Source: Candidatus Bacteroides pullicola (lineage in GTDB: Bacteria > Bacteroidota > Bacteroidia > Bacteroidales > Bacteroidaceae). Taken from it: a DNA stretch of 64,000 bases. The position numbers were made by a program, and so were the translations under genes. The first letter of the stretch is position 1. Each line of letters starts with the position of its first letter. Of this stretch, positions 25,777 to 35,232 are shown piece after piece. Below the pieces are notes generated by a model. The model did not search any database. It worked only from the letters and a program-made list of their open reading frames with translations, and was not told where the DNA came from. The DNA lies in the NCBI GenBank assembly GCA_019115825.1, contig DXCV01000056.1, positions 107,334-171,333 of the forward strand, in the 5' to 3' direction.

Positions 25777-27078
25777 TCAGTCCGCTTCTGCCGGAGAGTT
25801 GCTGTCAGGGACTTCTGTACTTTCCACGTCTGTCAGTTGCGGCAGGGGATTCCGCTCGCTTGCCTTTGCGCCCAGCTTCTTCAGCTTGGCGCAGGTCTGC
25901 AGGATGCTTTGCCCCGTGGGGAGGAGCTTCTTTTCCCCGTCCTCGTAGGCCTTGGCCGCGTTGTCCAGAGCCTTGCCGATGGCCTGGTATTTCTTCATGA
26001 ACTGGCCCACGCGGTCCAGCATCTCGTTGGCCAGGGCATACACCTTCTCGTGGTTCTGTGCCTGGGCTATCTGCGTCCAGGTCAGGTTGATGATGCGCAG
26101 GGCGGCAAAGAGCGTCTGTTCGTCGGCGATGAACACGTTCTTGTCCATCGCCTTGCGCCACAGGTCGGGTTGCGCGTTGAGAGCCGTCCAGAGGGCACCT
26201 GTGTGGGGCACGAACATGATGACGTAATCCATCTTCAGCTTGGGCGGCTGGATGTAAGAGGAATAATCTTTGGCAGCCAATTCTTTCACATGGTTTTGCA
26301 GGCTGGCGATGTGCGCCTTGAGGTATTGCTGTCGTTCTTCTTCGTTTTCCGCATTGACATAATCCATAAAGGCCGTGAGCGACACCTTGGAGTCGATGAT
26401 GACCTCGCGCCGCTGGTCCAGGTGCAGGATGATATCCGGGCGCATCGTGCTTCCTCCCTCCGATTTGATTGCCTGCCCTGAAGCATCGCGGATGACTGCC
26501 TGCGTGTCATAATGTATGCCTCGCGTCAGTCCTTGTGCCTCCAGCAGCTCGTCCAGCACCGTTTCGCCCCAGTCGCCCTGCACCTTGCTGCCGTGCTTGA
26601 AGACGCGTGTCAGTTCCTCCGCGCTCTTTTGGGCGGCCTGGCTTTGGCGCATCATGTGCTCGATGTTCGTCCGCATCTCGCTGCTCATAGAAGTCTGTTT
26701 CAGTGTATTGTCTTCCATGGCTTTCTTCATCCTGTCAATAGTTTCGCGCAAGGGGGTGACAATCTGTCCCAAGTTGGTGTTGCTCTGTTCGGCAAACTCT
26801 TTCTGGCGTTGCTTCAGCAGTTCGTCCGTGGCAGCCTGCACCTGCGCCTTCATGGTGTTCATAGTCTCGTCGAAGCGCGCCTGGAGGGCGGCCATGCCTT
26901 CTTTGTGCCGTTCTTCTTGGGCGGCCAGCATGGCTTGGGCATGTGTCTTTTCGTTTTCCACTTGTGCCTTCAGCACTTCCGTTTGGGTTTGCAGGGCCTG
27001 TCTTTTGTTTTGTGAGACAAGGATGCCAATCCATACGCCTGCAATGAGGCCGACGAGGGTTGCGAGGAGGATTTCCAT
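25777..27078 (-). CDS. rmuC: DNA recombination protein RmuC homologue
   Basis: RmuC family protein of 433 residues, implicated in limiting inversions and in DNA recombination. It has an N-terminal membrane anchor (LLATLVGLIAGVWIGILVS), a long coiled coil (residues about 25-150) and the nuclease-like RmuC domain (KVQGDWGETVLDELLEAQGL, MRPDIILHLDQRREVIIDSKV), whose D...DSK residues resemble a PD-(D/E)XK site. It converges on the regulator gene with only 14 bases between stops. Confidence 0.93.
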   Translation of the reverse strand: MEILLATLVGLIAGVWIGILVSQNKRQALQTQTEVLKAQVENEKTHAQAMLAAQEERHKEGMAALQARFDETMNTMKAQVQAATDELLKQRQKEFAEQSNTNLGQIVTPLRETIDRMKKAMEDNTLKQTSMSSEMRTNIEHMMRQSQAAQKSAEELTRVFKHGSKVQGDWGETVLDELLEAQGLTRGIHYDTQAVIRDASGQAIKSEGGSTMRPDIILHLDQRREVIIDSKVSLTAFMDYVNAENEEERQQYLKAHIASLQNHVKELAAKDYSSYIQPPKLKMDYVIMFVPHTGALWTALNAQPDLWRKAMDKNVFIADEQTLFAALRIINLTWTQIAQAQNHEKVYALANEMLDRVGQFMKKYQAIGKALDNAAKAYEDGEKKLLPTGQSILQTCAKLKKLGAKASERNPLPQLTDVESTEVPDSNSPAEAD

Positions 27079-27151
27079 AAGGGTTATGCGTTTTTTTGTT
27101 TGTTATACGTAAAAGAAAAGGGAGAAAGGCCTCCGTTTGCCAATCTTTCAG

Positions 27152-27183
27152 CAAAGGTAGCCTTTCCTCCTCGGATATCCAAG
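27152..27183 (-). promoter_or_regulatory. Probable rmuC promoter
   Basis: On the minus strand CTTG, 20 bases, TACCTTTG: the -7 box is perfect, the -33 element has one mismatch. Confidence 0.5.
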
Positions 27184-27464
27184 TGTGCCGCTCATTTTCT
27201 TCTTCCCGGCACCGTTAACTCATCGCTAAACACCAAACGTTGCTATGGGGTGGTCATGGCTTCAGTTCTTACAGCGGAGGACTTCAGCTCGTGAAAGGCT
27301 GTGTCTATAGGATAAATTAAAGCAAACCTCTGTCATACAATCCCTTGCCTGTAAGCATAATCATATATATGCAAGGGGCTAATCCCGCCAACAAGTAATG
27401 GTGAATTTTTTATGCGCAGAAGATGCGGGCCAAACTGTCTGTAGGAACCTGTTTCTTGAGGAGT

Positions 27465-27499
27465 TTTGCCACAAATGAAGGTCATTATGCTTATATTTG
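27465..27499 (+). promoter_or_regulatory. Probable GH92 promoter
   Basis: TTTG at 27465-27468 and TATATTTG at 27492-27499, spacing 23 bases, slightly longer than the usual 19-21. The gene starts 47 bases downstream. Confidence 0.5.
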
Positions 27500-27545
27500 C
27501 ACATGATTTGATAAATCGGATGTGGAATAGAAAGATAAAATAAGT

Positions 27546-29786
27546 ATGATGTCTATGAATAAGTTGTTAGGCCAGTTTCTGATGGTGTCGTCGTTGCTGA
27601 TTTCGTTCGTGGCTTGCACGTCGGCGGAGGCAGAAGGCCGGGCAGAGAGCTTGGCGGATTGTGTCAATCCTTTTATCGGTACGGACTTCACGGGAAACAC
27701 GTATCCGGGGGCGCAAGTGCCTTTCGGCATGGTGCAGCTGAGCCCGGACAATGGTTTGCCGGGATGGGACCGCATTGCCGGCTACTTCTGGCCGGACAGC
27801 ACCATCGCGGGCTTCAGCCATACCCATCTTTCGGGGACGGGAGCCGGTGATTTGTATGATATTTCTTTTATGCCCGTCACCTTGCCTTATCGGGAGGCCA
27901 AAGGCTCGTTGGGCATTCATTCCAGGTTTTCGCATGACGACGAATCGGCTTCGGCGGGCTATTACCAGGTGCGTTTGGCGGATTATGACATCAACGTGGA
28001 GCTGACGGCCACGTCCCGTTGCGGCGTGCAGCGTTATACGTTCCCCAAGGCGGATGCGGTGGTATTCTTGAACCTGCGGAAGGCCATGAACTGGGATGCC
28101 ACACAGGACGCACACATCGAGCAGGTGGATTCCGTAACCTTGCGCGGTTATCGCTTTTCCAACGGATGGGCGAGGGGACAGCGCGTCTTCTTCTGCACCC
28201 GTTTCTCGCGTCCGTTCGACAAGATGAGCCTGGACACGGAGGCTATCATGAGCGGAGGCAAGCAGATTGGAACATCTGTCATTGCCCGTTTGGACTTCAA
28301 GACGGAAGAAGGCGAGCAACTGGTGGTCAGCACGGCTTTGTCCGGCGTCAGCATGGAGGGAGCGATGCGCAACTTGCAGGTGGAAATGCCCGATAATGAT
28401 TTCGACAAATGCCTGGCCTCGGCCCGGAAAGATTGGGATGAACAGTTGGGCAAGATAGAAATCGAGTGCGGGAACCGAGATGAAAAGGTGAAATTCTATA
28501 CCGCCCTCTACCATGCGATGCTGGCGCCTACCTTATATAGTGATGTGGACGGGGCGTATTATGGCCCGGACAAACAGGTGCACCGGGCTGAGGGATGGAC
28601 CAATTACAGCACTTTTTCCCTATGGGATACTTTTCGGGCCGCGCATCCCCTCTTCACCTATGTGGCACCGGAGCGGGTGAACGACATGGTGAAGTCCTTC
28701 ATCGCTTTCTATGAGCAGAACGGACGTCTCCCCGTGTGGAACATGTGGGGGAGCGAGACGGACATGATGATTGGTTATCATGCCGTGGCAGTCATTGCAG
28801 ATGCGTATCTGAAAGGCATCGGGGATTTTGACGCGGAGAAGGCGTTGGAGGCTTGCGTGGCCACGGCCAACCTGGACGATTATCGCGGTATCGGGGCGTA
28901 CAAGGAGCTGGGCTATGTGCCTTGCAATCTGAAAGACCCGTATAATGCGGATGACTGGTCGCTCTCCAAGACTTTGGAGTATGCTTACGACGATTACTGC
29001 ATAGCCCGTATGGCCGAAAAGATGGGTCGGAAGGACGTGGCGGACGAGTTCTACAAGCGTTCGCAGAATTACCGGAATGTGTATAATCCGCAGACGGGCT
29101 TCATGCAACCCCGGGATGACAAGGGCAATTTCGTGGAGCCGTTCAGTCCGGACGATTATATGCCGCACATCTGCGAGAGCAACGGCTGGCAATATTTCTG
29201 GTCGGTGCAACACGATGTGGACGGGCTGATGGAACTGGCGGGAGGCAAAGAACGCTTCGCGCAGAAGCTGGACAGCATGTTCACTTACCATCCGGGAGAG
29301 GACGACGAGTTGCCCATCTTCAGCACGGGTATGATAGGGCAGTATGCCCACGGCAATGAGCCGAGCCATCATGTCATTTACTTGTTCAATGCTGTGGGGC
29401 AACCCTGGAAGACGCAGCATTATGCGGCGCGGGTCATGCACGAACTTTACCTCAACACGCCTGCCGGATTGTGCGGCAACGAGGATTGCGGGCAGATGTC
29501 GGCGTGGTATGTGTTCAGCGCGATGGGCTTCTATCCGGTGGATCCCGTGAGCGGACGCTATGAGATAGGCTCGCCCCTGTATCCGGAGGTGAGGATGCGC
29601 CTGCCCAACGGGAAGACCTTCACGGTGCGGGCCAACGGGGTGAGCCAGGAGAATTGCTACATCAGGTCGATGACATTCAACGGCGCGCCTTATGACAAGA
29701 CATATATCACGCACGAACAAATCCTGTCGGGCGGCGTGCTGGAGTTTGAGATGTCGGCGGAATGTGCATACTCCCCCGCACGTTGA
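27546..29786 (+). CDS. Alpha-mannosidase, GH92, lipoprotein
   Basis: Calcium-dependent inverting exo-alpha-mannosidase family (mostly alpha-1,2/1,3), 746 residues, the normal length. The N-terminus has a lipobox (ISFVAC), so it is probably lipid-anchored. GH92 signatures: FIGTDFTGNTYPGAQVPFG, HTHLSGTGAGDLYD, YTALYHAMLAPTLYSDVDG, GNEPSHHVIYLFNAVGQPWK and NEDCGQMSAWYVFSAMGFYP. Three start codons lie close together (27546, 27549, 27555); the exact one does not change the mature protein. It stands alone and likely serves N-glycan or yeast-mannan trimming. Confidence 0.95.
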   Translation: MMSMNKLLGQFLMVSSLLISFVACTSAEAEGRAESLADCVNPFIGTDFTGNTYPGAQVPFGMVQLSPDNGLPGWDRIAGYFWPDSTIAGFSHTHLSGTGAGDLYDISFMPVTLPYREAKGSLGIHSRFSHDDESASAGYYQVRLADYDINVELTATSRCGVQRYTFPKADAVVFLNLRKAMNWDATQDAHIEQVDSVTLRGYRFSNGWARGQRVFFCTRFSRPFDKMSLDTEAIMSGGKQIGTSVIARLDFKTEEGEQLVVSTALSGVSMEGAMRNLQVEMPDNDFDKCLASARKDWDEQLGKIEIECGNRDEKVKFYTALYHAMLAPTLYSDVDGAYYGPDKQVHRAEGWTNYSTFSLWDTFRAAHPLFTYVAPERVNDMVKSFIAFYEQNGRLPVWNMWGSETDMMIGYHAVAVIADAYLKGIGDFDAEKALEACVATANLDDYRGIGAYKELGYVPCNLKDPYNADDWSLSKTLEYAYDDYCIARMAEKMGRKDVADEFYKRSQNYRNVYNPQTGFMQPRDDKGNFVEPFSPDDYMPHICESNGWQYFWSVQHDVDGLMELAGGKERFAQKLDSMFTYHPGEDDELPIFSTGMIGQYAHGNEPSHHVIYLFNAVGQPWKTQHYAARVMHELYLNTPAGLCGNEDCGQMSAWYVFSAMGFYPVDPVSGRYEIGSPLYPEVRMRLPNGKTFTVRANGVSQENCYIRSMTFNGAPYDKTYITHEQILSGGVLEFEMSAECAYSPAR

Positions 29787-29791
29787 TGAGG

Positions 29792-29808
29792 CATCAATGC
29801 CATTGATG
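29792..29808. repeat. Single family B-like palindrome
   Basis: CATCAATGCCATTGATG is a perfect 17-base palindrome whose core (TCAATGCCA) is the inverse of the family B array core at 21516-21629. It lies just after the GH92 stop. Confidence 0.6.
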
Positions 29809-29830
29809 ATAGGAAAAGGTGCCACTGATT

Positions 29831-29880
29831 CCGTCTCCGGCCGGGGAATACATCCCCTGTGCCGGAGGCGGATTTTTTTG
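29831..29880 (+). terminator. Intrinsic terminator after the GH92 gene
   Basis: CCGTCTCCGGC pairs with GCCGGAGGCGG (one G-T), with an inner GGGGA/TCCCC stem, followed by seven T. It cleanly separates the GH92 gene from ruvB. Confidence 0.85.
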
Positions 29881-29922
29881 TTTGGAAATAAATTCGTTAT
29901 TTTGCACCCAAACTGACGGAAC

Positions 29923-30960
29923 ATGGAAGACGAATCCTTCGACATACGGGAACAACGGCCTTTGACGGGCAAGGAGCGCGACTACGAGAACGTGTTGCGC
30001 CCCTTGCGCTTCGAGGACTTCAGCGGCCAGGACAAGGTGGTGGACAACCTGCGCATCTTTGTCAAGGCGGCCCGCCTGCGCGGCGAGGCACTGGACCACG
30101 TGCTGCTGCACGGGCCTCCCGGACTGGGCAAGACGACCCTGTCCAACATCATTGCCAACGAGCTGGGCGTGGGCTTCAAAATCACGTCCGGCCCCGTGCT
30201 GGACAAGCCGGGCGACCTGGCGGGCATCCTGACCAGCCTGGAGCCGAACGACGTGTTGTTCATCGACGAGATACACCGCCTCTCGCCCGTGGTGGAGGAG
30301 TACCTCTACTCGGCGATGGAGGACTACCGCATCGACATCATGATAGACAAAGGCCCGTCGGCGCGGAGCATCCAGATAGACCTGAATCCCTTCACGCTGG
30401 TGGGTGCCACCACACGCAGCGGTCTGCTGACGGCTCCCCTGCGGGCACGCTTCGGCATCAACCTGCATCTGGAGTATTATGACAACGAGGTACTGGCGGG
30501 CATCGTGCAACGCTCGGCCAACATCCTCAACGTGCCCTGCTCGACGAAAGCAGCGCAGGAGATTGCCTCGCGTAGCCGCGGGACGCCCCGCATCGCCAAT
30601 GCCTTGTTGAGGCGTGTGCGGGACTTTGCCCAGGTCAAAGGTTCGGGAAGCATCGACACGGAGATTGCCATCTTTGCCCTCGAGGCGTTGAACATCGACC
30701 GCTACGGCTTGGACCAGATAGACAACAAGCTGCTGACGACCATCATCGACAAGTTCAAGGGCGGTCCCGTCGGCCTGACCACCATCGCCACCGCCCTGGG
30801 CGAGGACCCCGGCACGATAGAGGAGGTCTACGAGCCGTTCCTCATCAAGGAGGGCTTCATCAAGCGCACGCCCCGGGGGCGCGAGGTGACGGATCTGGCG
30901 TACAAGCATTTGGGGCGGAATCGGTACAATGTGCAAACAGACTTGTTCGGAGGGGCGTAA
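29923..30960 (+). CDS. ruvB: Holliday junction branch-migration helicase RuvB
   Basis: AAA+ motor that with RuvA drives Holliday-junction migration. 345 residues. Clear motifs: [18 protein letters not shown], Walker [12 protein letters not shown], Walker [11 protein letters not shown], sensor 1 [20 protein letters not shown] and the C-terminal winged-helix segment with [17 protein letters not shown]. Start ATG follows a near-consensus TTATTTTG box. ruvA is not in the window. Confidence 0.98.
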   Translation: MEDESFDIREQRPLTGKERDYENVLRPLRFEDFSGQDKVVDNLRIFVKAARLRGEALDHVLLHGPPGLGKTTLSNIIANELGVGFKITSGPVLDKPGDLAGILTSLEPNDVLFIDEIHRLSPVVEEYLYSAMEDYRIDIMIDKGPSARSIQIDLNPFTLVGATTRSGLLTAPLRARFGINLHLEYYDNEVLAGIVQRSANILNVPCSTKAAQEIASRSRGTPRIANALLRRVRDFAQVKGSGSIDTEIAIFALEALNIDRYGLDQIDNKLLTTIIDKFKGGPVGLTTIATALGEDPGTIEEVYEPFLIKEGFIKRTPRGREVTDLAYKHLGRNRYNVQTDLFGGA

Positions 30961-30988
30961 GTGGCAGTCGTTTGAGGCATATATTGGG

Positions 30989-31076
30989 CGTCCACGGACA
31001 GGTATATCCCCGCCCGTGCTTACCCGTACCTCCGCCCGTGCTTAGCGGTACGCCCGCCCGTGCTTAGGGGTACGCC
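30989..31076. repeat. 22-bp intergenic tandem array, family C (copy 1)
   Basis: Units start at 30989 (diverged), 31011, 31033 and 31055, exactly 22 bases apart. Consensus CGCCCGTGCTTACCCGTACC. The tail varies between units (CCCGTACC, GCGGTACG, GGGGTACG) while CGCCCGTGCTTA is fixed in three. CGTGC/GTACG arms allow a short hairpin. It lies between ruvB and the flippase gene. The same family is at 53421-53552. Confidence 0.85.
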
Positions 31077-31151
31077 TGCTTCCAGCTTGGAAATCAATCT
31101 GTTGGGATAGATGGAATAACTATTTGTTTTTGAGTATAATAGAAAGAAAAT

Positions 31152-32597
31152 ATGGCTAATCTGAAAAGTCTTGCAAAAGACACCGCCATCTACGGCCTGA
31201 GCAGCATCGTGGGCCGTTTCCTAAATTACCTGCTGGTGCCCGTGTACACCATGGCCATGGCTGTGGAGTCCGGAGGGTACGGCGTGGTGACGAACATCTA
31301 TGCCTGGGTGGCGCTGGTACTGGTGCTGCTGACTTGCGGCATGGAGACCGGTTTCTTCCGCTTCGCCAACAAGAGCGGGGAAGAACCGATGCGGGTGTAT
31401 TCCACCACCTTGCTGGCCGTGGGCACGGGCGCAGCCGCCTTCCTGGCGTTGGGGCTGGGCTTCCTGCCTTATATTGCCGGATGGCTGGGCTACGGGGAGC
31501 ATCCGTGGTACGTGGGCATGATGATGATTGTCGTGGCGATGGACGCCGTGCAGAGCATTCCCTTCGCCTACCTGCGCTACAAGCAACGCCCGCTGAAGTT
31601 CGCCGCCTTGAAGCTGCTGTTCATCTTCCTGAACATTGCGCTTAACCTTATATATTATGTGGGGATGGACGGGGATGATGTGGGCTATGCCTTCCTGTTC
31701 AACCTGGTATGTACCTCCACGGTGATGCTGTGCATGGTGCCCGAGTTGCGCGGCTTCCCCTACGTGTTGGACCGTGCCCTGCTGAGGCGGATGTTGCGCT
31801 ATTGCCTCCCGTTGCTGGTGCTGGGGCTGGCGGGCATCCTGAACCAGGTGGCGGACAAAATCATCTTTCCCTACGTCTATCCGGACAAGGCCGGGGCCGT
31901 GGTGCAGCTGGGCATCTACGGGGCGGCCAGCAAGATAGCCATGATCATGGCCATGCTGACCCAAGCCTTCCGCTACGCCTACGAGCCATTTGTCTTCGGC
32001 AAGAGCCGCGACAAGGACAACCGGCAGGTCTATGCGCAGGCCATGAAGTTCTTCATCATCTTCACCCTGCTGGCCTTCCTCGCCGTGATGTTCTACCTGG
32101 ACATCCTGAAGTACCTCATCGGGCGCGACTATTGGGAAGGCCTGCGCGTGGTGCCCATCGTGATGATGGCGGAGATATTCATGGGCGTTTATTTCAACCT
32201 CTCCTTCTGGTACAAGCTGATAGACGAGACGCGCTGGGGAGCCTGGTTCTCGCTGGCGGGCTGCGTGGTGCTGGTGGCGGTCAATGTGCTGCTGGTGCCG
32301 CGCTACGGCTACATGGCCTGTGCCTGGGGCGGATTTGCAGGGTATGGGGTGGCCATGCTGCTCTCTTATTTCGTGGGACAGCGGCGGTATCCTATCCGAT
32401 ATGACCTGAAATCTATCGGCGGTTATGTCCTGCTGGCTGCCGTGCTGTATGCGGCGGGAGAATATCTGCCCATTGAGAATATGGTGCTGCGCATGGTGTG
32501 GCGGACGGTGCTGTTGCTGCTGTTCGTGGCCTACGTGGTGAAGCGGGATTTGCCCTTGGCCCATATCCCTGTGGTTAACCGCTTTTTCAGGAAATAA
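31152..32597 (+). CDS. Polysaccharide flippase (MOP superfamily, Wzx-like)
   Basis: Polytopic inner-membrane protein of 481 residues in the oligosaccharidyl-lipid flippase group. It begins LKSLAKDTAIYGLSSIVGRFLNYLLVPVYT, the classic N-terminus of polysaccharide biosynthesis proteins, and shows about 14 hydrophobic segments. The lipid-linked substrate is unknown. There are no glycosyltransferases nearby, so it may flip a core cell-envelope glycan. It lies between ruvB and the S46 peptidase, 26 bases before the latter. Confidence 0.9.
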   Translation: MANLKSLAKDTAIYGLSSIVGRFLNYLLVPVYTMAMAVESGGYGVVTNIYAWVALVLVLLTCGMETGFFRFANKSGEEPMRVYSTTLLAVGTGAAAFLALGLGFLPYIAGWLGYGEHPWYVGMMMIVVAMDAVQSIPFAYLRYKQRPLKFAALKLLFIFLNIALNLIYYVGMDGDDVGYAFLFNLVCTSTVMLCMVPELRGFPYVLDRALLRRMLRYCLPLLVLGLAGILNQVADKIIFPYVYPDKAGAVVQLGIYGAASKIAMIMAMLTQAFRYAYEPFVFGKSRDKDNRQVYAQAMKFFIIFTLLAFLAVMFYLDILKYLIGRDYWEGLRVVPIVMMAEIFMGVYFNLSFWYKLIDETRWGAWFSLAGCVVLVAVNVLLVPRYGYMACAWGGFAGYGVAMLLSYFVGQRRYPIRYDLKSIGGYVLLAAVLYAAGEYLPIENMVLRMVWRTVLLLLFVAYVVKRDLPLAHIPVVNRFFRK

Positions 32598-32623
32598 ATA
32601 TGTAGTAAGATAAGGAATCTGTC

Positions 32624-34765
32624 ATGACCATGAAACTGAAATATCTGATTGGGGCGTTGTGCCTGCTTCTGGGAGGCTTTGCCCATGCTGATGAAGGGAT
32701 GTGGATGCTGGGCAACCTGGACAAGGAGACCCGCCGCACAATGAAGGAGCTCGGCTTGGAGTTGACCGCCAAGCAAATCTATAATCCCGGGCGTCCTTCG
32801 CTGAAGGATGCCGTGGTCAGCTTCGGCGGCTTTTGTTCGGGCGTGGTGGTCAGCCAGGACGGGCTGGTGTTCACCAACCATCATTGCGGCTTCAGCAGCA
32901 TCCGCCAGCGCAGCACGGTGGAGCACGACTACCTGCGCGACGGTTTTGTGGCGCGTTCGCACGAGGAGGAACTGCCCTGCCCGGAGTTGTTTGTCCGCTT
33001 CTTGGTGAGGCAGGAGAACGTGACGAAGCGTGTCCTGTCCGTTGTCCGTCCCGGTATGGACGAGTCCGACCGCTCGATGGCCATCGACTCCATGATGTGG
33101 GTCATCGGCCGCGAGGTGATGGCGGAAGATTCCACCACGGTAGGAGCCGTGGATGCCTATTATGGCGGCAATGAGTTCTGGCTGTCCGTCTATCGGGATT
33201 ACAATGACGTCCGGCTGGTCTTTGCGCCCCCCTCGTCGATAGGCAAGTTCGGCTGGGATCGCGACAACTGGGAGTGGCCGCGGCATACGGGCGACTTCAG
33301 CGTGTTTCGCATCTATGCGGACAAGGACAACCGGCCGGCGGCCTATTCGCCTGACAATGTGCCCTACCGGGCGGCCTGTGTGGCGCCCATCTCGCTGGAC
33401 GGGTATCAAGAAGGCTCGTTCTGCATGACGCTGGGCTTCCCCGGCAGTACGGAGCGTTACCTCTCCTCGTTCGGCATCGAGGAGAGGCTGCTCAACGCCA
33501 ACCAGGCGCAGATAGACGTGCGGGGCGTGAAGCAGGCCATCTGGAAGCGCGAGATGGACCGCCGCGACAGCATCCGCCTGATGTATGCCTCCAAGTACAG
33601 CGAAAGTTCCAACTATTGGAAGAACAGCATCGGCATGAACCGGGCCATCCGGCGGCTGCATGTGCTGGACAAGAAACGCGCCATGGAGCGGGAATTGCAG
33701 CATTGGATAGACGCGACGCCTCGTGAACGGAAACACTTGTCCCCCCTGTTATCTGATTTGGAGAAGAACTATGAGGCGCGCCGGGAGAGCAATCATGCCG
33801 AAGCCTATTTCGTCGAATCCTTCCTGAACGGCCCGGAGCTGGTGCAACTGGCGCTGGACATCCTGAACTTCGACTTTGAAGCCGAACAGGAACAGGTGGT
33901 GTCCAACCTGGAGAGAATCGTGGAGCGTTATGCCAACCTCGATCTGGACATCGACAAGGAGGTCTTTGCCGCCACGCTGGACGTGTATCGCGCCAAGGTG
34001 GATTCGGCCTACTGGCCTTCCCTGTATCAGGCCATTGATTCGGCTTTCGGCGGTGACAGCCGCGCCTATGTGGACGACCTGTACGCCAGGTCGGACGTCA
34101 CCACTCCCCGCGGATTGAAGCGCTTCCTCGAGCGGGACTCCACGTACAACCTCTATGAGGATCCCGCCATCGCGTTGGGCATAGACCTCATCACGCACCT
34201 CTTTGAGCTGACCTACCAGGGGTATGGCGCTTCGCGCGAGATTGCCCGGGGCGAACGCCTGCTCAATGCCGCCGTGCGCCGCATGTATGACGACCGCAAT
34301 TTCTATCCCGATGCCAATTCCACCCTGCGCCTCAGTTTCGGTACGGTGTGCGGCTACGACCCCTACGACGGCGCGACGTACAGCTATTATACCACCGTGC
34401 GGGGCGTTTTGGAGAAAGTGAAGGCCTATGCGGACGACCCGGATTTCCGGGTGGAGCCCGGGTGGGTGGAGTTGCTCACGTCCGGCGACTTCGGCCGTTA
34501 TGCCGACAGCGACGGGCAGATGAAGGTCTGCTTCATCTCGAACAACGACATCACGGGCGGCAATTCGGGCAGTGCCATGTTCAACGCGCGGGGCGAACTG
34601 CTGGGATTGGCCTTCGACGGCAACTGGGAAGCCATGAGCAGCGACATCCTCTACGAGCCGGAGCTGCAGCGCACCATCGGGGTGGACATCCGCTATGTGC
34701 TGTTTATCATCGAAAAATACGGCAAGGCGGCCAACCTCATCCGCGAATTGCAAATAGCGGGTTGA
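32624..34765 (+). CDS. Dipeptidyl-peptidase, S46 family (DPP7-like)
   Basis: Periplasmic serine peptidase of 713 residues that releases dipeptides from peptide N-termini. Signal peptide MTMKLKYLIGALCLLLGGFAHA. The catalytic His is in VFTNHHCGFSSI and the Ser in ITGGNSGSAMFNARGE. Eighteen residues after the Ser, AFDGNWEAM has Gly where acidic-specific DPP11 enzymes carry Arg, so hydrophobic P1 preference (DPP7 type) is inferred. It follows the flippase by 26 bases and is probably cotranscribed. Confidence 0.94.
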   Translation: MTMKLKYLIGALCLLLGGFAHADEGMWMLGNLDKETRRTMKELGLELTAKQIYNPGRPSLKDAVVSFGGFCSGVVVSQDGLVFTNHHCGFSSIRQRSTVEHDYLRDGFVARSHEEELPCPELFVRFLVRQENVTKRVLSVVRPGMDESDRSMAIDSMMWVIGREVMAEDSTTVGAVDAYYGGNEFWLSVYRDYNDVRLVFAPPSSIGKFGWDRDNWEWPRHTGDFSVFRIYADKDNRPAAYSPDNVPYRAACVAPISLDGYQEGSFCMTLGFPGSTERYLSSFGIEERLLNANQAQIDVRGVKQAIWKREMDRRDSIRLMYASKYSESSNYWKNSIGMNRAIRRLHVLDKKRAMERELQHWIDATPRERKHLSPLLSDLEKNYEARRESNHAEAYFVESFLNGPELVQLALDILNFDFEAEQEQVVSNLERIVERYANLDLDIDKEVFAATLDVYRAKVDSAYWPSLYQAIDSAFGGDSRAYVDDLYARSDVTTPRGLKRFLERDSTYNLYEDPAIALGIDLITHLFELTYQGYGASREIARGERLLNAAVRRMYDDRNFYPDANSTLRLSFGTVCGYDPYDGATYSYYTTVRGVLEKVKAYADDPDFRVEPGWVELLTSGDFGRYADSDGQMKVCFISNNDITGGNSGSAMFNARGELLGLAFDGNWEAMSSDILYEPELQRTIGVDIRYVLFIIEKYGKAANLIRELQIAG

Positions 34766-34882
34766 CGGCTGCCTCCGTCTCTTGACGTGGGTCAAGCCCG
34801 GCGCGGAGACTTGTCATGCTATGAAAAAATCGTTCCTAATGCGTTAAAATATGCTATATCGCGGAAATTCTTAGATATTTTG

Positions 34883-34913
34883 TTTGACATATCTGAAGAT
34901 TGGGTTAAATTTG
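34883..34913 (+). promoter_or_regulatory. Promoter of the exbB-exbD-tonB operon
   Basis: TTTG at 34883-34886, 19 bases, TAAATTTG at 34906-34913: a full Bacteroides-type promoter and one of the best in the window. Confidence 0.7.
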
Positions 34914-35019
34914 TCGCGTTTTAGTTGCCGTTATCCTGTGGTGTGACGTGAGTAGTTGATAAAAAACGGCCTAAAATTCAATAAAATTAAGAATGCAAAC
35001 CTTTTTGAAAGGATGTCCG

Positions 35020-35172
35020 ATGGAAAAAATCTATGAACGGGAGATGTGCACAGGCACGCTCCTCACTTTGGAACCTTATGGGTATGGAGAACACGGCTTC
35101 GCGGAGGCCGGGTCAAAGTTCTGCCTTTCGAGGGCTTTCCCGAGGACTTGCTTCCGGAAGTGCGCAGGATGA
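35020..35172 (+). CDS. Possible small ORF in the Ton operon leader
   Basis: ATG to TGA, 50 residues, starting MEKIYEREMCTGTLLTLEPY, with an AAAGGA ten bases upstream. No recognised family. A second frame across the same bases (35046-35279 in the track) reads VLPFEGFPEDLLPEVRRMKK, more protein-like than chance, so this may be the remnant of a frameshifted small gene or a structured leader RNA. Weak call. Confidence 0.25.
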   Translation: MEKIYEREMCTGTLLTLEPYGYGEHGFAEAGSKFCLSRAFPRTCFRKCAG

Positions 35173-35232
35173 AAAAGAGAAACAAATGTTCCTATATTTA
35201 TTTATTAATTAATTTCATTTATCTTATTTGTT

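Larger units (their letters stand above)
27079..27545. other. 467-base region between rmuC and the GH92 gene
   Basis: Divergent promoters sit at each end (27152-27183 minus, 27465-27499 plus). In the middle CCCTTGC...GCAAGGG forms a 7-bp inverted repeat around 27341-27375. I see no gene in between. Confidence 0.5.
34766..35232. other. 467-base region and long leader of the Ton operon
   Basis: Just after the S46 stop there is a CTTGAC/GTCAAG hairpin within GTCTC/GAGAC arms (about 34777-34813). A consensus promoter follows at 34883-34913, leaving a 5' leader of about 310 bases before exbB. The leader holds a 50-codon ORF (35020-35172) and GC-rich inverted repeats near 35080-35165, in sharp contrast to AT-rich flanks. 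Confidence 0.55.
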
